Part shown: positions 45,303 to 54,343 of the stretch, in pieces
Layout: the number at the start of each line of letters is the position of its first letter
Numbering within the stretch: position 1 is the first letter of the stretch
Made by a program: the position numbers and the translations under genes
Notes under the pieces: model-generated
The model's input: only the letters and a program-made list of their open reading frames with translations
The model's database searches: none
Told to the model about the DNA's origin: nothing
Source of the DNA: Paludisphaera rhizosphaerae
Lineage (GTDB): Bacteria > Planctomycetota > Planctomycetia > Isosphaerales > Isosphaeraceae
DNA: 64,000 nt
Direction: 5' to 3'
Assembly: GCF_011065895.1 (NCBI RefSeq)
Contig: NZ_JAALCR010000016.1
Coordinates: 62,001-126,000 of the forward strand

Positions 45303-48300
45303 TCATTCGAGCGTGATCGTCTCGTCCAGATTGAGGACCACTCCGGCTGTGGCGGTGTAAGCCGCAAGTTCGACTGGATCCACGCCTGCGGGGACGGTTC
45401 TCTCGCCCTGACGGATGAAACCGTCGGCCGACGCCGGGTCAGCGCGAAAGGCCTCCAGATATCGAGACAGGCTGGCGAGCAGCACTCGACGCTCGGTCTG
45501 ACTCGGTTCCCGGCCCGTGGCGCGACGGAACGCGAAGGCGATGCGGTCCTCCGCCGTGGAACCTCCCTGCGAGAGCATGAGCGTGGCGAGGTTTCGAGCG
45601 GCCTCCACGTAGACGACGTCGTTGAGCAGTTCGAGGGCCTGCAACGGGGTGTTGGTTCGGGCTCGCTTCACCTGGCAGATCTCGCGGCTGGGCGCGTCGA
45701 AGGTGGACATGACCGGGTGGGGGACGGTCCGCTTTCGGTAGATGTAGAGGCTTCGACGGTAGAGCCCTTCACCCTTGTCCTGAACGTAGGGGCCTTCCCC
45801 CGCGCCTCCCGCGAGTTCCTCCCAGAGTCCAGCAGGCTGGTAGGGCTTCACGGATGGGCCTCCCATCCGGGTTGAGAGGAGCCCCGCGATCGCCAGGACG
45901 TTGTCGCGAACGGCCTCGGATCCCAGCCTGAATCGAGGGCCTCGGGCGAGCAGTCGGTTCTCCGGATCGCGCTGGATGAGCTCGGCCGGAGCCCGGGACG
46001 ACTGCCGGTAAGTGGCGCTCGTGACGATCAATCGGTGCAGGCTCTTCAGGCTCCAATCGTTGCGAACCAACTCCGTCGCCAGCCAGTCGAGGAGCATCGG
46101 GTGGGTCGGCGGCTCGCTCTGGAGGCCGAAGTTCTCGGACGACTTCACCAGGCCCTCGCCGAAGTGTCGCTGCCAGATCCGGTTCACGACGACCCGGGCG
46201 GTGAGCGGGTTCTCTGGGGCGACCAGCCATTTCGCCAGCCCCAGCCGATCTGGACCGACTCCCTCGGGGAGAGGAGGCAGGCACGAAGGGACGCCTGCGG
46301 CGAGGGGCTGTGACTTATCCGGCTGGTCGTACTGCCCGCGCTTCAGCAGGAAGAGCGGCCGGCGCTCCGACGCGTCCTCCATGATCATGACGGTTGGGAT
46401 CGATTTCTCGTATTCCGACTTCTCCGCCTTGAGCTTCGTCAGACGCTCAGAGAGCGGCGGCAGCTCGCGGTCGACGGCCGTCTGGAAATGGCGGGCGAGG
46501 ATCGCCCTGCGAGTCGCCGTCCGATCGGCTTCGGGCGTGCGGGCGATGTCGATCACGGGATGATCGTGCAGGGCGCCGACGTCGTCCGTCGAGAGCATTC
46601 GAGCGGCGAAGCGGATGTCGGCGAGTTCACCCTTGAATGGGAGGCTGGCGGTCCGTCGTCCAATCCGGAGCGGTTGGTCCGTCGCGATGGTGTTCTTGAG
46701 CGAGTCGGTTTCGACCTCAACCTCCACTGGTCGGCCGTCGATGAGAATCTTCAGGCCGGCGGCCTTCTTCGATCCGTCATAGGTGACCGCGACGTGGCTC
46801 CAGGAGGTTTTGGGAAGAGGGGCCTTCGACCTGATCTTGATCGCATCGCTCGGCCAGTTGTTGATGACGTGGACAGTGAGCCGGCCGCCGAGGATGCAGA
46901 CGTCATAGCCCCGGAATGCGGCCGATTCGTCCATCTTGCTGAGGCAGGCTCCATCGCCGAGGGGACGAACCCAGAACGCAATCGTGAACGGGCTCTCCGC
47001 TTGAAGCTCAACGCCTGGGGCGGCCTCAACGAAGGATTCGGGCTCGCCGTCGAGCGCCAGGGCTGACTTCAGAGGACCGTCGACCCAGGTCGGAACGCCT
47101 TTGCCGCGATAGGTTGAGGTGGCGGGGAGTTCTCCGTTGAGGGGGACTTGGAGCGTCCAGTCGGACGGCTCGCTCGGTGGAGCCTCGCGCCGAACATGCT
47201 CCTCCCAGGCGCCCTGACGCTCGGCGAGCTTCTTCTCGCATTCCTCGACGGCCCTCGTCGCTTCGACGAGATCGGCGTTCAGTTGCTGCTGGCGTGCTTG
47301 TTGTTCAGGCGAGGGGACGGCCACCAACGGCGGGACGTTTCCCCGGGTCTCGGTGTAGACGCCCTTCTCGTTGACGTCGTTGAAGAAGCCGAGAAACTGG
47401 TAGAACTCGCGCTGGGATACCGGGTCGTACTTGTGGTCATGACAGCGGGCGCAACCCATCGTCAGGCCAAGGAAGACGGTTGAGGTGGTTTCGACGCGGT
47501 CGATGGCGTTTTCGATTCGCCACTCCTCGTCGATCGACCCGGCCTCGGTGACGGTCCGGTTGTTGCGGTTGAATCCGGTGGCGATCTTCTGGGCGAGGCT
47601 CGGGTTCGGGAGCCTGTCGCCGGCGATCTGCTCGAGGGTGAAGCGGTCGAAGGGCATATTCGCGTTGAAGGCGGCGACGACCCAGTCTCGCCAGGGCCAC
47701 ATGGTGCGGGCGAAGTCGTTCTGATAGCCGTTCGTGTCGGCGTAGCGGGCGGCGTCGAGCCAGTCGCTGGCCATGGCTTCGCCGTATCGGGGCGATGCGA
47801 GCAACCGGTCGACGAGGCGCTCGTAGGCGTTCGGAAGTCGGTCGGCGAGGAACTCGTCGATCTCGGTGAGGGTGGGCGGCAGGCCAGTGAGGTCGAGGCT
47901 CAGGCGACGGATCAAGGTCGTCCGGTCGGCCTCGGGAGTGGGGGCGATCCCGTCCTTCTCAAGCCTCGCGAGCACGAAGCGGTCGATCGGGGTTCGGGCG
48001 CGATCAAGCTGACGGATCGAGGGCGGATCGGGGCGATGGGGGGGCTCGAAGGCCCAGTGGCGGCCCCAGGGGGCTCCCTCGTCGATCCACTTCGAGAGGG
48101 TCGCGACCTGGCCGGGCGAGAGCGTCTTGCCCGATTTCGCGGGGGGCATCTTCTCGTCGGCGTCGTCGGTCGTGAGGCGGCGAATCAACTCGCTCTCCGC
48201 CGCCTTGCCAGGCTCGACGATCGGGTCTTTTCGACGGAGAGCGCTCTCACGGACGTCCAGGCGCAGGTCGGCCTTTCGAGCGCCGGCGTCGGGACCGTGG

Positions 48301-48437
48301 CAGAGGAGGCAGTTCTCGGAGAGAATCGGCAGAACGTCGCGGCTGAAGTCGACGGCGGGCGGCTGGGCGTTCGCGATGAGATTCGCGAAGGTCAGCACCG
48401 TCCCGAAGGCGGCGACGAGTAGGCGAGGCTGAGGCAT
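45303..48437 (-). CDS. Planctomycete cytochrome c / DUF1549 / LamG / DUF1553 protein
   Basis: 1044 residues. Signal peptide (to about 24), a haem-c site (CLLCHG, Cys43-Cys46-His47) in the planctomycete cytochrome c-like domain, the DUF1549 (PSCyt2) region with DRFVLARLEKDGIAP and LDLTGLPPT, a LamG/concanavalin-like module (about 430-630, SPFTIAFWVRPLGDGA), and DUF1553 (PSD1, about 700-1000) with LAKWLVAPENPLTARVVVNR and RQSSRAPAELI. Together with DUF1501 these are the standard secreted pair of this phylum, thought to act on sulfated or complex glycans; no enzyme activity is proven. GH-rich neighbourhood is consistent. Confidence 0.93.
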   Translation of the reverse strand: MPQPRLLVAAFGTVLTFANLIANAQPPAVDFSRDVLPILSENCLLCHGPDAGARKADLRLDVRESALRRKDPIVEPGKAAESELIRRLTTDDADEKMPPAKSGKTLSPGQVATLSKWIDEGAPWGRHWAFEPPHRPDPPSIRQLDRARTPIDRFVLARLEKDGIAPTPEADRTTLIRRLSLDLTGLPPTLTEIDEFLADRLPNAYERLVDRLLASPRYGEAMASDWLDAARYADTNGYQNDFARTMWPWRDWVVAAFNANMPFDRFTLEQIAGDRLPNPSLAQKIATGFNRNNRTVTEAGSIDEEWRIENAIDRVETTSTVFLGLTMGCARCHDHKYDPVSQREFYQFLGFFNDVNEKGVYTETRGNVPPLVAVPSPEQQARQQQLNADLVEATRAVEECEKKLAERQGAWEEHVRREAPPSEPSDWTLQVPLNGELPATSTYRGKGVPTWVDGPLKSALALDGEPESFVEAAPGVELQAESPFTIAFWVRPLGDGACLSKMDESAAFRGYDVCILGGRLTVHVINNWPSDAIKIRSKAPLPKTSWSHVAVTYDGSKKAAGLKILIDGRPVEVEVETDSLKNTIATDQPLRIGRRTASLPFKGELADIRFAARMLSTDDVGALHDHPVIDIARTPEADRTATRRAILARHFQTAVDRELPPLSERLTKLKAEKSEYEKSIPTVMIMEDASERRPLFLLKRGQYDQPDKSQPLAAGVPSCLPPLPEGVGPDRLGLAKWLVAPENPLTARVVVNRIWQRHFGEGLVKSSENFGLQSEPPTHPMLLDWLATELVRNDWSLKSLHRLIVTSATYRQSSRAPAELIQRDPENRLLARGPRFRLGSEAVRDNVLAIAGLLSTRMGGPSVKPYQPAGLWEELAGGAGEGPYVQDKGEGLYRRSLYIYRKRTVPHPVMSTFDAPSREICQVKRARTNTPLQALELLNDVVYVEAARNLATLMLSQGGSTAEDRIAFAFRRATGREPSQTERRVLLASLSRYLEAFRADPASADGFIRQGERTVPAGVDPVELAAYTATAGVVLNLDETITLE

Positions 48438-48514
48438 GCGGGGAGACGCTCCTCGGGGACGGTCTCGCGTCGGTTGGCTGCACGCATCGTTTGGTTTACG
48501 TAGGTCTCATGATT

Positions 48515-49054
48515 ATGTCCGACCATTCCAACGCGAAGCAACCGCGGATCGATCCCACCGTCTTCGTCGCTCCCGGCGCCATCGTCGTGGGCAACGTTCA
48601 GATCGGCGTCGATTCCAGCGTCTGGTATCAGGCCGTGATTCGCGGCGATACGGAGTCGATCCAGATCGGAGCCTCGACCAACATCCAGGACATGACGATG
48701 ATCCATGCCGACCCGGGATTCCCCTGTACCGTCGGCGACCGGGTCACCGTCGGCCATCGGGCGATCCTTCACGGCTGCATCGTGGAGGACGGTTGTCTCA
48801 TCGGCATGGGAGCGATCCTGCTCAATGGCGCGAAGGTCGGCGCGGGGTCGGTCGTTGGAGCCGGCGCGTTGTTGCTGGAGAAGATGGAAGTCCCTCCCGG
48901 CTCCCTCGTGGTCGGTTCGCCGGCGCGAGTCCTGCGACTGATCGGCGAATCGACCCGCGATCGGATGGACAAGTCCTGGCGGCACTACTGCGAGTTGGCT
49001 CGTCGCCATCGATCGGGGGAATTCCCGCCGTTCCAGCCCGATGCGTCCTCATGA
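48515..49054 (+). CDS. Gamma-class carbonic anhydrase family protein
   Basis: 179 residues, left-handed beta-helix with hexapeptide repeats (FVAPGAIVVGNVQIGVDSSVWYQAVIRGD). The gamma-CA zinc ligands are visible: His in MIHADPGFPCTVGDRVTVGHRAILHGC (three histidines from adjacent turns) and IQDMTMIHAD. Reversible CO2 hydration or a related acyl-transfer-like binding role. The ATG at 48515 (MSDHSNA) has TAGGT nine bases upstream; in-frame ATG 48509 is an alternative. Divergent from the DUF1549 gene; its 3' end overlaps the thioesterase gene by six bases (convergent). Confidence 0.88.
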   Translation: MSDHSNAKQPRIDPTVFVAPGAIVVGNVQIGVDSSVWYQAVIRGDTESIQIGASTNIQDMTMIHADPGFPCTVGDRVTVGHRAILHGCIVEDGCLIGMGAILLNGAKVGAGSVVGAGALLLEKMEVPPGSLVVGSPARVLRLIGESTRDRMDKSWRHYCELARRHRSGEFPPFQPDASS

Positions 49055-49456
49055 TTTCGGTGGCTTCTGCTTCTTCGCGACACGTCGGGCGAAGCGTTCG
49101 ACGTCAATGACCCGGCGCTTGTGCAGGCCCTTGGCGACAGGCTCCGCCTCGTCGAACGCCTCGATCCGGAACGTAACCACCGGACCCTCGACGTGAATCA
49201 CCCGGGCGCGGCAGGTCACGCGCGAGCCGATCGGGCTCGGGGCGAGATGCTCGATCTCCACCAAGGCGCCGACGCTTCGCTCGTTCTCCAGGAGACAGGC
49301 CGAGAGCGCATCGCGGGAGACGTACTCCAGATAGGCGACCAGCCAGGGGGTCGCCAGAACCGCCGGCATCCGGTCGTCGGCGAAGTTGATGCAGTTCTCC
49401 TCCACGACCTCGACGACCATCTCGCCCGTCAGGCCGATCCGGGGCGGCTGTTTCAT
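49049..49456 (-). CDS. Hotdog-fold thioesterase family protein
   Basis: 135 residues. Single hotdog domain with ENCINFADDRMPAVLATPWLVAYLEYVSRDAL, GALVEIEHLAPSPIG and VTCRARVIHVEGPVVTFRIEAFD, the pattern of the FlK-like/thioesterase superfamily 4 group, which cleaves acyl-CoA thioesters. A basic C-terminal tail (RVAKKQKPPKS) is present. The promoter region contains a 21-bp palindrome 24-44 bases before the start (see separate entry). Its stop overlaps that of the carbonic-anhydrase gene. Confidence 0.75.
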   Translation of the reverse strand: MKQPPRIGLTGEMVVEVVEENCINFADDRMPAVLATPWLVAYLEYVSRDALSACLLENERSVGALVEIEHLAPSPIGSRVTCRARVIHVEGPVVTFRIEAFDEAEPVAKGLHKRRVIDVERFARRVAKKQKPPKS

Positions 49457-49867
49457 GGTGACTCTCCGAATGGACAGTGAATCAAGAATGATTCTTGATT
49501 GGGGGCTCGTCGTTACGATATAAGAGACTCGGCCGTGTGGCGAGGCCTTCGTCGCGGCCTCGATTGGATCGGCAGGAATCGGTGATCTCGGTCGGGAAAC
49601 ATGCGACGACCTCGCGAAAGCTCATCCCGAGATTTCCACGGCGAGTGACATCCTGCAGCCGCAAGGGCTGCGAAACCTGAATCAACGGTCATCACTGGTC
49701 GGTTCAAGGGCACGCAGCGGTGCGCTTGAAAGCGAACCAGTCTGAAGAGCGGAAGCGATGATCCGGCCGCGGGCGGCAAGGCCTCCCTCGCGAGCCCAGG
49801 GGCCCGGCGTCACTTTCCGGCGTCCCGACCTAACCTTGTCTCGGCCTCGATCTCCCGGAGTCGGTTC
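49457..49867. other. 411-bp region with operator-like palindrome and hairpins
   Basis: No gene is supported. It has an AT-rich palindrome (49480-49500) near the thioesterase start, and hairpins at about 49656-49672 (GCAGCC, five-base loop, GGCTGC) and 49695-49740, upstream of the cytochrome peroxidase gene. AT-rich GATATAAG at 49517 may belong to a promoter, but none was assigned. Confidence 0.5.
49480..49500 (-). promoter_or_regulatory. AT-rich palindrome upstream of the thioesterase gene
   Basis: AATCAAGAAT and its exact complement ATTCTTGATT are separated by one base. It is strikingly AT-rich in a GC-rich genome and begins 24 bases upstream of the start codon, where a MarR/TetR-type regulator would overlap the promoter. 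No regulator gene lies next to it. Confidence 0.6.
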
Positions 49868-51163
49868 ATGACGATGACGAGAACGCACTGGTTGTTCGTC
49901 CCCGGTCTAGTCTTGCTGTCGGGGATGGCCTGGGTTCACCAATCCATGACGGTCGCCGCCGGGGGGGCTCCGCTCGCCGCTGCGGCGCAGGACGAGCCGA
50001 ACAAGCCCGCGGACGAGGACCCCGCCAATCCCGCCGAGTTCCTCTGGCAGCGCCCCGACCCGAGCCTGATCCAGGACGAACCCCTGGCGGTGGTCGTTCC
50101 CACGGGGCTCCCTCCGTTGGCTCCCAAGACGGTCGTGCCGCTCTCCAATCCGATCACGAAGGGGAAGTACGAGCTGGGGCGGCTGCTTTACTTCGATCCT
50201 CGCATTTCGCTCGACGGCACCGTGAGCTGCGCCACCTGCCACAACCCGGACAAGGGGTGGAGCGACGGCGGGCGGACCTCCACGGGCATCGACGGTCAGC
50301 GCGGCAATCGCAACGCCCCGACCGTCTTCAACACGGCGTTCGGCAAGAACATGTTCTGGGACGGCCGCTCGCCCAGCCTTGAGGGCCAGGCGCAGGGCCC
50401 GATGGTCAACCCCGTCGAGATGGGCGAGCAGAAGCACGAAGACGTCGTCAAGCGGCTTCGGAAGATCCCCGCGTATCGCGAGGCCTTCAAGAAGGTCTTC
50501 GGCACCGATGTGACGCTCGACGGCGTGGCGAAGGCCATCGCCACCTTTGAGCGCGTCGCCGCCCTCTCGGGGAACTCGAAATTCGATCGGTACGTCACCG
50601 GCGACGTCAGCGCCCTGAACGAGAGCGAGAAGCGCGGGATGGTCCTCTTCGGCCTCCGCCTCGACCAGGACGACGAATACAAGCCCACCGTCGAGCTTCA
50701 GAAGGCCAAGTGCACGCTCTGCCACGCCGGCGCCAACTTCACGGACGAGGAGTACCATAACCTCGGAGTCGGCTGGGACGACGCCAAGAAGAAGCATGGC
50801 GACCCCGGACGCTGGGCCCCCGAACCCATCGGCCAGAAGGCCGACCTGAGCCTGGGAGCGTTCAAGACGCCGACCGTCCGCAACGTGGCCCTCAGCGGAC
50901 CCTACATGCACGATGGCAGCATGAAGACGCTCGAAGAGGTGATGGACCACTACAACAAGGGGGGCACTCCCAACCCGGCGCTCGACAAGGACATGAAGCC
51001 CCTGAATCTGACGGCCCAGGAGATCGCCGACGTCATCGCCTTCATGAAGGCCCTGACCGGCGAGGTCAAGACCACGGCCGAGTTGATTCCTGCCAAGCTC
51101 CCTCCTGGCCCTGACGGCGCCTCGCCCGATCCTCACAAGGCGCTCACGCCGCCCGCCAAGTGA
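49868..51163 (+). CDS. Di-haem cytochrome c peroxidase (MauG/CcpA family)
   Basis: 431 residues with an N-terminal signal anchor (about 8-30). Two CxxCH haem sites: CATCH at residues 121-125 and CTLCH at 282-286. Conserved surroundings include GRNAPTVFNTAFG-type sequence, MFWDGRSPSLEGQAQGPM, and KTPTVRNVALSGPYMHDGSM with the distal-side residues, all typical of bacterial di-haem peroxidases. Reduces hydrogen peroxide in the periplasm or, in MauG relatives, oxidises protein substrates. A single gene followed by a strong hairpin (51187-51220). Confidence 0.92.
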   Translation: MTMTRTHWLFVPGLVLLSGMAWVHQSMTVAAGGAPLAAAAQDEPNKPADEDPANPAEFLWQRPDPSLIQDEPLAVVVPTGLPPLAPKTVVPLSNPITKGKYELGRLLYFDPRISLDGTVSCATCHNPDKGWSDGGRTSTGIDGQRGNRNAPTVFNTAFGKNMFWDGRSPSLEGQAQGPMVNPVEMGEQKHEDVVKRLRKIPAYREAFKKVFGTDVTLDGVAKAIATFERVAALSGNSKFDRYVTGDVSALNESEKRGMVLFGLRLDQDDEYKPTVELQKAKCTLCHAGANFTDEEYHNLGVGWDDAKKKHGDPGRWAPEPIGQKADLSLGAFKTPTVRNVALSGPYMHDGSMKTLEEVMDHYNKGGTPNPALDKDMKPLNLTAQEIADVIAFMKALTGEVKTTAELIPAKLPPGPDGASPDPHKALTPPAK

Positions 51164-51186
51164 CCGGAAGGTAGGAAGGTCCGATT

Positions 51187-51220
51187 CGCCCGGCGGCCTG
51201 CTCAGGAGGGCCGCCGGGCG
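51187..51220 (+). terminator. Terminator after the cytochrome peroxidase gene
   Basis: CGCCCGGCGGCC pairs perfectly with GGCCGCCGGGCG (12 bp) around a ten-base loop and is followed by TTCTTG. It begins 24 bases after the stop codon. Confidence 0.75.
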
Positions 51221-51327
51221 TTCTTGCGCGCCGAGCTTCCCTCGGATTGCGACGGGGCGTCTGGGACGTGATACGATAAGCTCGTCCCGACCGCCTCATC
51301 CTCACTCTCGGGCCTTGAGACCCCTTC

Positions 51328-54300
51328 ATGAATCGCGAGTCCGTCTGGTCGAAAGCCCTTCCGGTCGTCTGTCTGGCAGCCCTTCTGCTGGCCTGTTTCC
51401 ATCGGGTCCTCTTCGACGACCAACAGTTCGCGTATCGTGACGCGGCGCATTTTTATTACCCGCTCTACGAGCGCGTGCAGCGCGAGTGGAACGCCGGGCG
51501 ATGGCCGCTGTGGGAGCCCGAAGAGAACGCCGGGATGCCGCTGATGGGCAATCCGACGGCCGCCGTGCTCTATCCGGGTAAGGTCGTCTACGCGATTTTC
51601 CCCTACGCCTGGGCCGCGCGGTTGTACATCGTCGCGCACGTAGCCCTGGCGTTCGGGGCGATGTTCGCTCTGATGCGATCGCTAGGGGCGAGTTGGACGG
51701 CGAGCGGCCTGAGTTCGCTGGCTTACACGTTCGGCGGGCCGATTCTCTTCCAGTACTGCAACATCATCTACCTCGTGGGGGCCGCCTGGCTGCCGTTGGG
51801 GTTCCTGGCGGTCGACCGGTACGTGCGGCGCGGATCGAGGAGATCGCTCGTGCTGCTGGCCGTTGTGCTGACGATGCAGACGCTCGGCGGCGATCCGCAG
51901 GCCTCGTATCTCCTGGGCCTCTGCTCGGTCGCCTACTCGGCCGGGGCGGCCTGGACCCACGGACGCGGGTTTCGAGGAGCAGAGGAATCTGATCGGCCCA
52001 GCCGAGGGAAGCGTCGAGCGGCCTGGCTCGTCGCGCTGGCGATCCTGTGGACCGTCGTGACGCTGGTGATGGCTCGATTCGCCCCGTCGCTCCGGCCACA
52101 CTACAACCCACCCTCTCCGACGCCCGCGCTTCTCTGGATGAGCTGGGTGCCGACACTCGTGCTGGCTCTGTGGGCCGTCGTGGCCATCGCCTACTTCTCG
52201 AGGAAGAAGCCCACGAGCGAGCGGAAGACCCTCTGGCGGCTTGTGTGCGGTCTCGGCTGCGCGGCGATCCTTGCCGGCGCCATGACGGCCGCACAACTCT
52301 TGCCGGTCGCCGAGTTCACCCAGCAAACGGTTCGTGCAGCCCAGGAAGGCCCGCACGAAATCTATCCATTCAGCGTCGAGCCCTACCGCCTGGTGGAGCT
52401 GTTCTGGCCCAACGTCTTCGGCACCTATTTCAGCGGCAACGCAAGCTGGCTCGATCGTCTTCAACTGGGCAAGGATCGAGGCAAGGTGTGGGTGCCCACC
52501 CACTACATCGGCGGAGCCGCGGTGATTCTGGCGATCGCCGCCTTCTCGTTCCGACGCGGAGATCCCGCGCGGGTTTGGTTCTCCTGGATCGTCGCCGTCA
52601 CAGTGGTGGGGAGCTTCGGCGCCTATACGAGCCCGATCTGGGCGACCCGCTTCGTCGCCGACAAGCTGAGCCCGGGAACGCCGCCCATCGGCGACCTCGA
52701 TCCGGCGAACGGCACACCGTTGCGGAAAGACGGATTCCTCCGCGACGGCGACGGCGGCGCCTACTGGGCGATGACCACGTTCCTGCCGGGATTCCGCCAG
52801 TTTCGGTTCCCCGCCAAGTTGATGACGTTCTCCGTCCTTGGCATTGCGGTCCTGGGAGGACTGGGATGGGACGACCTGACGCGAGGCCGATCGCGTCGCG
52901 TCGTCAGGCTGGCGCTCGGCCTCCTGGGCGTGTCGACGCTGTTGGCGATCGTTGTGCTTGTGGGGAGAGGGCCGATCTTGCAGTGGCTGGAAAAAGGGCC
53001 GCAGTCCAGCGCCTTCGGCCCGTTCGAGCCACAGACGGCCTACCGTGAGACGCTGACGGCGCTCGTTCAAGCGGCGCTCGCGGCGGCGGCCTTGATCGCG
53101 ATCGTCCGAACGTTCACCCGAAGGCCCGCCCTGGCTGGCGCCGCCGTGCTCGTCCTGGCGACGATCGACCTAACGCTGGCGAATCGCCGCATGATCGCCA
53201 CGGTCCCGCAGTCACTCTTCGAAACGCCCCCGGAGGTTCTGGCCCACATCGAGAAGGCCGAGAAGGAGAAGCCGGCCGACGGGCCCTTCCGCATCCACCG
53301 CTCGCCGATCTGGAACCCGCCTGGCTGGCTTACGCACTCCTCGACGGATCGCGTTCGGGACTTCATGATCTGGGAGCGCGGCACGATCCAGCCCAAGTAC
53401 GGCATCAACTACGGCGTGGAATACACGCATACGATCGGGGTCGCGGAGCTTTACGACTACGAATGGTACTTCGGCGGATTTCCCTTCTCCACGAGCCCGG
53501 AGTTCGCTCGAAGTCTGGGGATCAAGCCGGGCGAGAAGGTCGTCTACTTCCCGCGCCGGTCGTTCGACATGTGGAACACCCGATACTTCATCCTCCCTTC
53601 GTTCACGAGCGACTGGATGGACGAGGATCGCGGCTTCGCGGCCTTCGTTTTCGACTCTGAGATCATCGTCCCGCAGAAGGAGGGGCCGGACACCCCGGAG
53701 TCGACCGCCAAGGCCCGGGAGTGGGTGGAGACGAAGGATTACCAGATCCGTCGGAATCGCCGATGGTTTCCGCGGGCGTGGATCGTCCATGGCGCGGTCG
53801 AACTGCCCAAGATCACGGGGCTCACGCGGGAGGCCCGAACCGCTCCGATGATGGACATCATGTACGACGACCAGGATCCGATCTGGCGAGATCCCACGCG
53901 CGTCTCGCGCAACCCGCACGAGGTCGCCTGGATCGAAGAAGCGGACGCGATCACGCTCGCCCCGTTCACCCGTCGCACGCCCGTCAGGCCCTCGGAAAAG
54001 GTTCAGGTCGCTTATCCCGAGTCGACTCGCGTCGAACTGACGGCGACTTTGGAGACGCCGGGGATCGTCGTTCTGGCCGACGTCTACTATCCGGGCTGGA
54101 AACTCACCATCGACGGCCAGCCGGCTTCAGTCTATCGCGTGAACCGCATGATGCGCGGGGCGGCGCTTGCGGCGGGGACTCACAAGCTCGTTTATACGTA
54201 TGAACCGATGTCGTTCCGGATCGGTCTGGCGGTCACGGTCGTCGGACTGGTCGCGACGCTCGGTCTGGCCTCGCTGGCGATCCGGCGGCCTCGCACACCG

Positions 54301-54339
54301 CTCCCCTGGACTCAGGGGGGGCCGACAGAGGGAGAGTGA
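51328..54339 (+). CDS. YfhO-family multi-spanning membrane protein
   Basis: 1003 residues. About 12-13 hydrophobic helices in the first 600 residues with the YfhO pattern DAAHFYYPLYERVQREW, PLWEPEENAGMPLMGNP, AWLPLGFLAVDRY and AEFTQQTVRAA, then a large extracytoplasmic C-terminal domain (about 600-960) and a final helix (SFRIGLAVTVVGLVATLGLA). YfhO proteins are GT-C-like membrane glycosyltransferases; in Bacillus and Listeria they glycosylate lipoteichoic acid. Planctomycetes do not make LTA, so the acceptor here is unknown. Four bases before the next small gene, which is probably co-transcribed. Confidence 0.85.
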   Translation: MNRESVWSKALPVVCLAALLLACFHRVLFDDQQFAYRDAAHFYYPLYERVQREWNAGRWPLWEPEENAGMPLMGNPTAAVLYPGKVVYAIFPYAWAARLYIVAHVALAFGAMFALMRSLGASWTASGLSSLAYTFGGPILFQYCNIIYLVGAAWLPLGFLAVDRYVRRGSRRSLVLLAVVLTMQTLGGDPQASYLLGLCSVAYSAGAAWTHGRGFRGAEESDRPSRGKRRAAWLVALAILWTVVTLVMARFAPSLRPHYNPPSPTPALLWMSWVPTLVLALWAVVAIAYFSRKKPTSERKTLWRLVCGLGCAAILAGAMTAAQLLPVAEFTQQTVRAAQEGPHEIYPFSVEPYRLVELFWPNVFGTYFSGNASWLDRLQLGKDRGKVWVPTHYIGGAAVILAIAAFSFRRGDPARVWFSWIVAVTVVGSFGAYTSPIWATRFVADKLSPGTPPIGDLDPANGTPLRKDGFLRDGDGGAYWAMTTFLPGFRQFRFPAKLMTFSVLGIAVLGGLGWDDLTRGRSRRVVRLALGLLGVSTLLAIVVLVGRGPILQWLEKGPQSSAFGPFEPQTAYRETLTALVQAALAAAALIAIVRTFTRRPALAGAAVLVLATIDLTLANRRMIATVPQSLFETPPEVLAHIEKAEKEKPADGPFRIHRSPIWNPPGWLTHSSTDRVRDFMIWERGTIQPKYGINYGVEYTHTIGVAELYDYEWYFGGFPFSTSPEFARSLGIKPGEKVVYFPRRSFDMWNTRYFILPSFTSDWMDEDRGFAAFVFDSEIIVPQKEGPDTPESTAKAREWVETKDYQIRRNRRWFPRAWIVHGAVELPKITGLTREARTAPMMDIMYDDQDPIWRDPTRVSRNPHEVAWIEEADAITLAPFTRRTPVRPSEKVQVAYPESTRVELTATLETPGIVVLADVYYPGWKLTIDGQPASVYRVNRMMRGAALAAGTHKLVYTYEPMSFRIGLAVTVVGLVATLGLASLAIRRPRTPLPWTQGGPTEGE

Positions 54340-54343
54340 ACCG

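Noticed and set aside
49495-49779. Short ORFs on both strands in the gap before the peroxidase gene
   Set aside because: No ribosome-binding site, no conserved motif, overlapping hairpins; better explained as leader or intergenic DNA.
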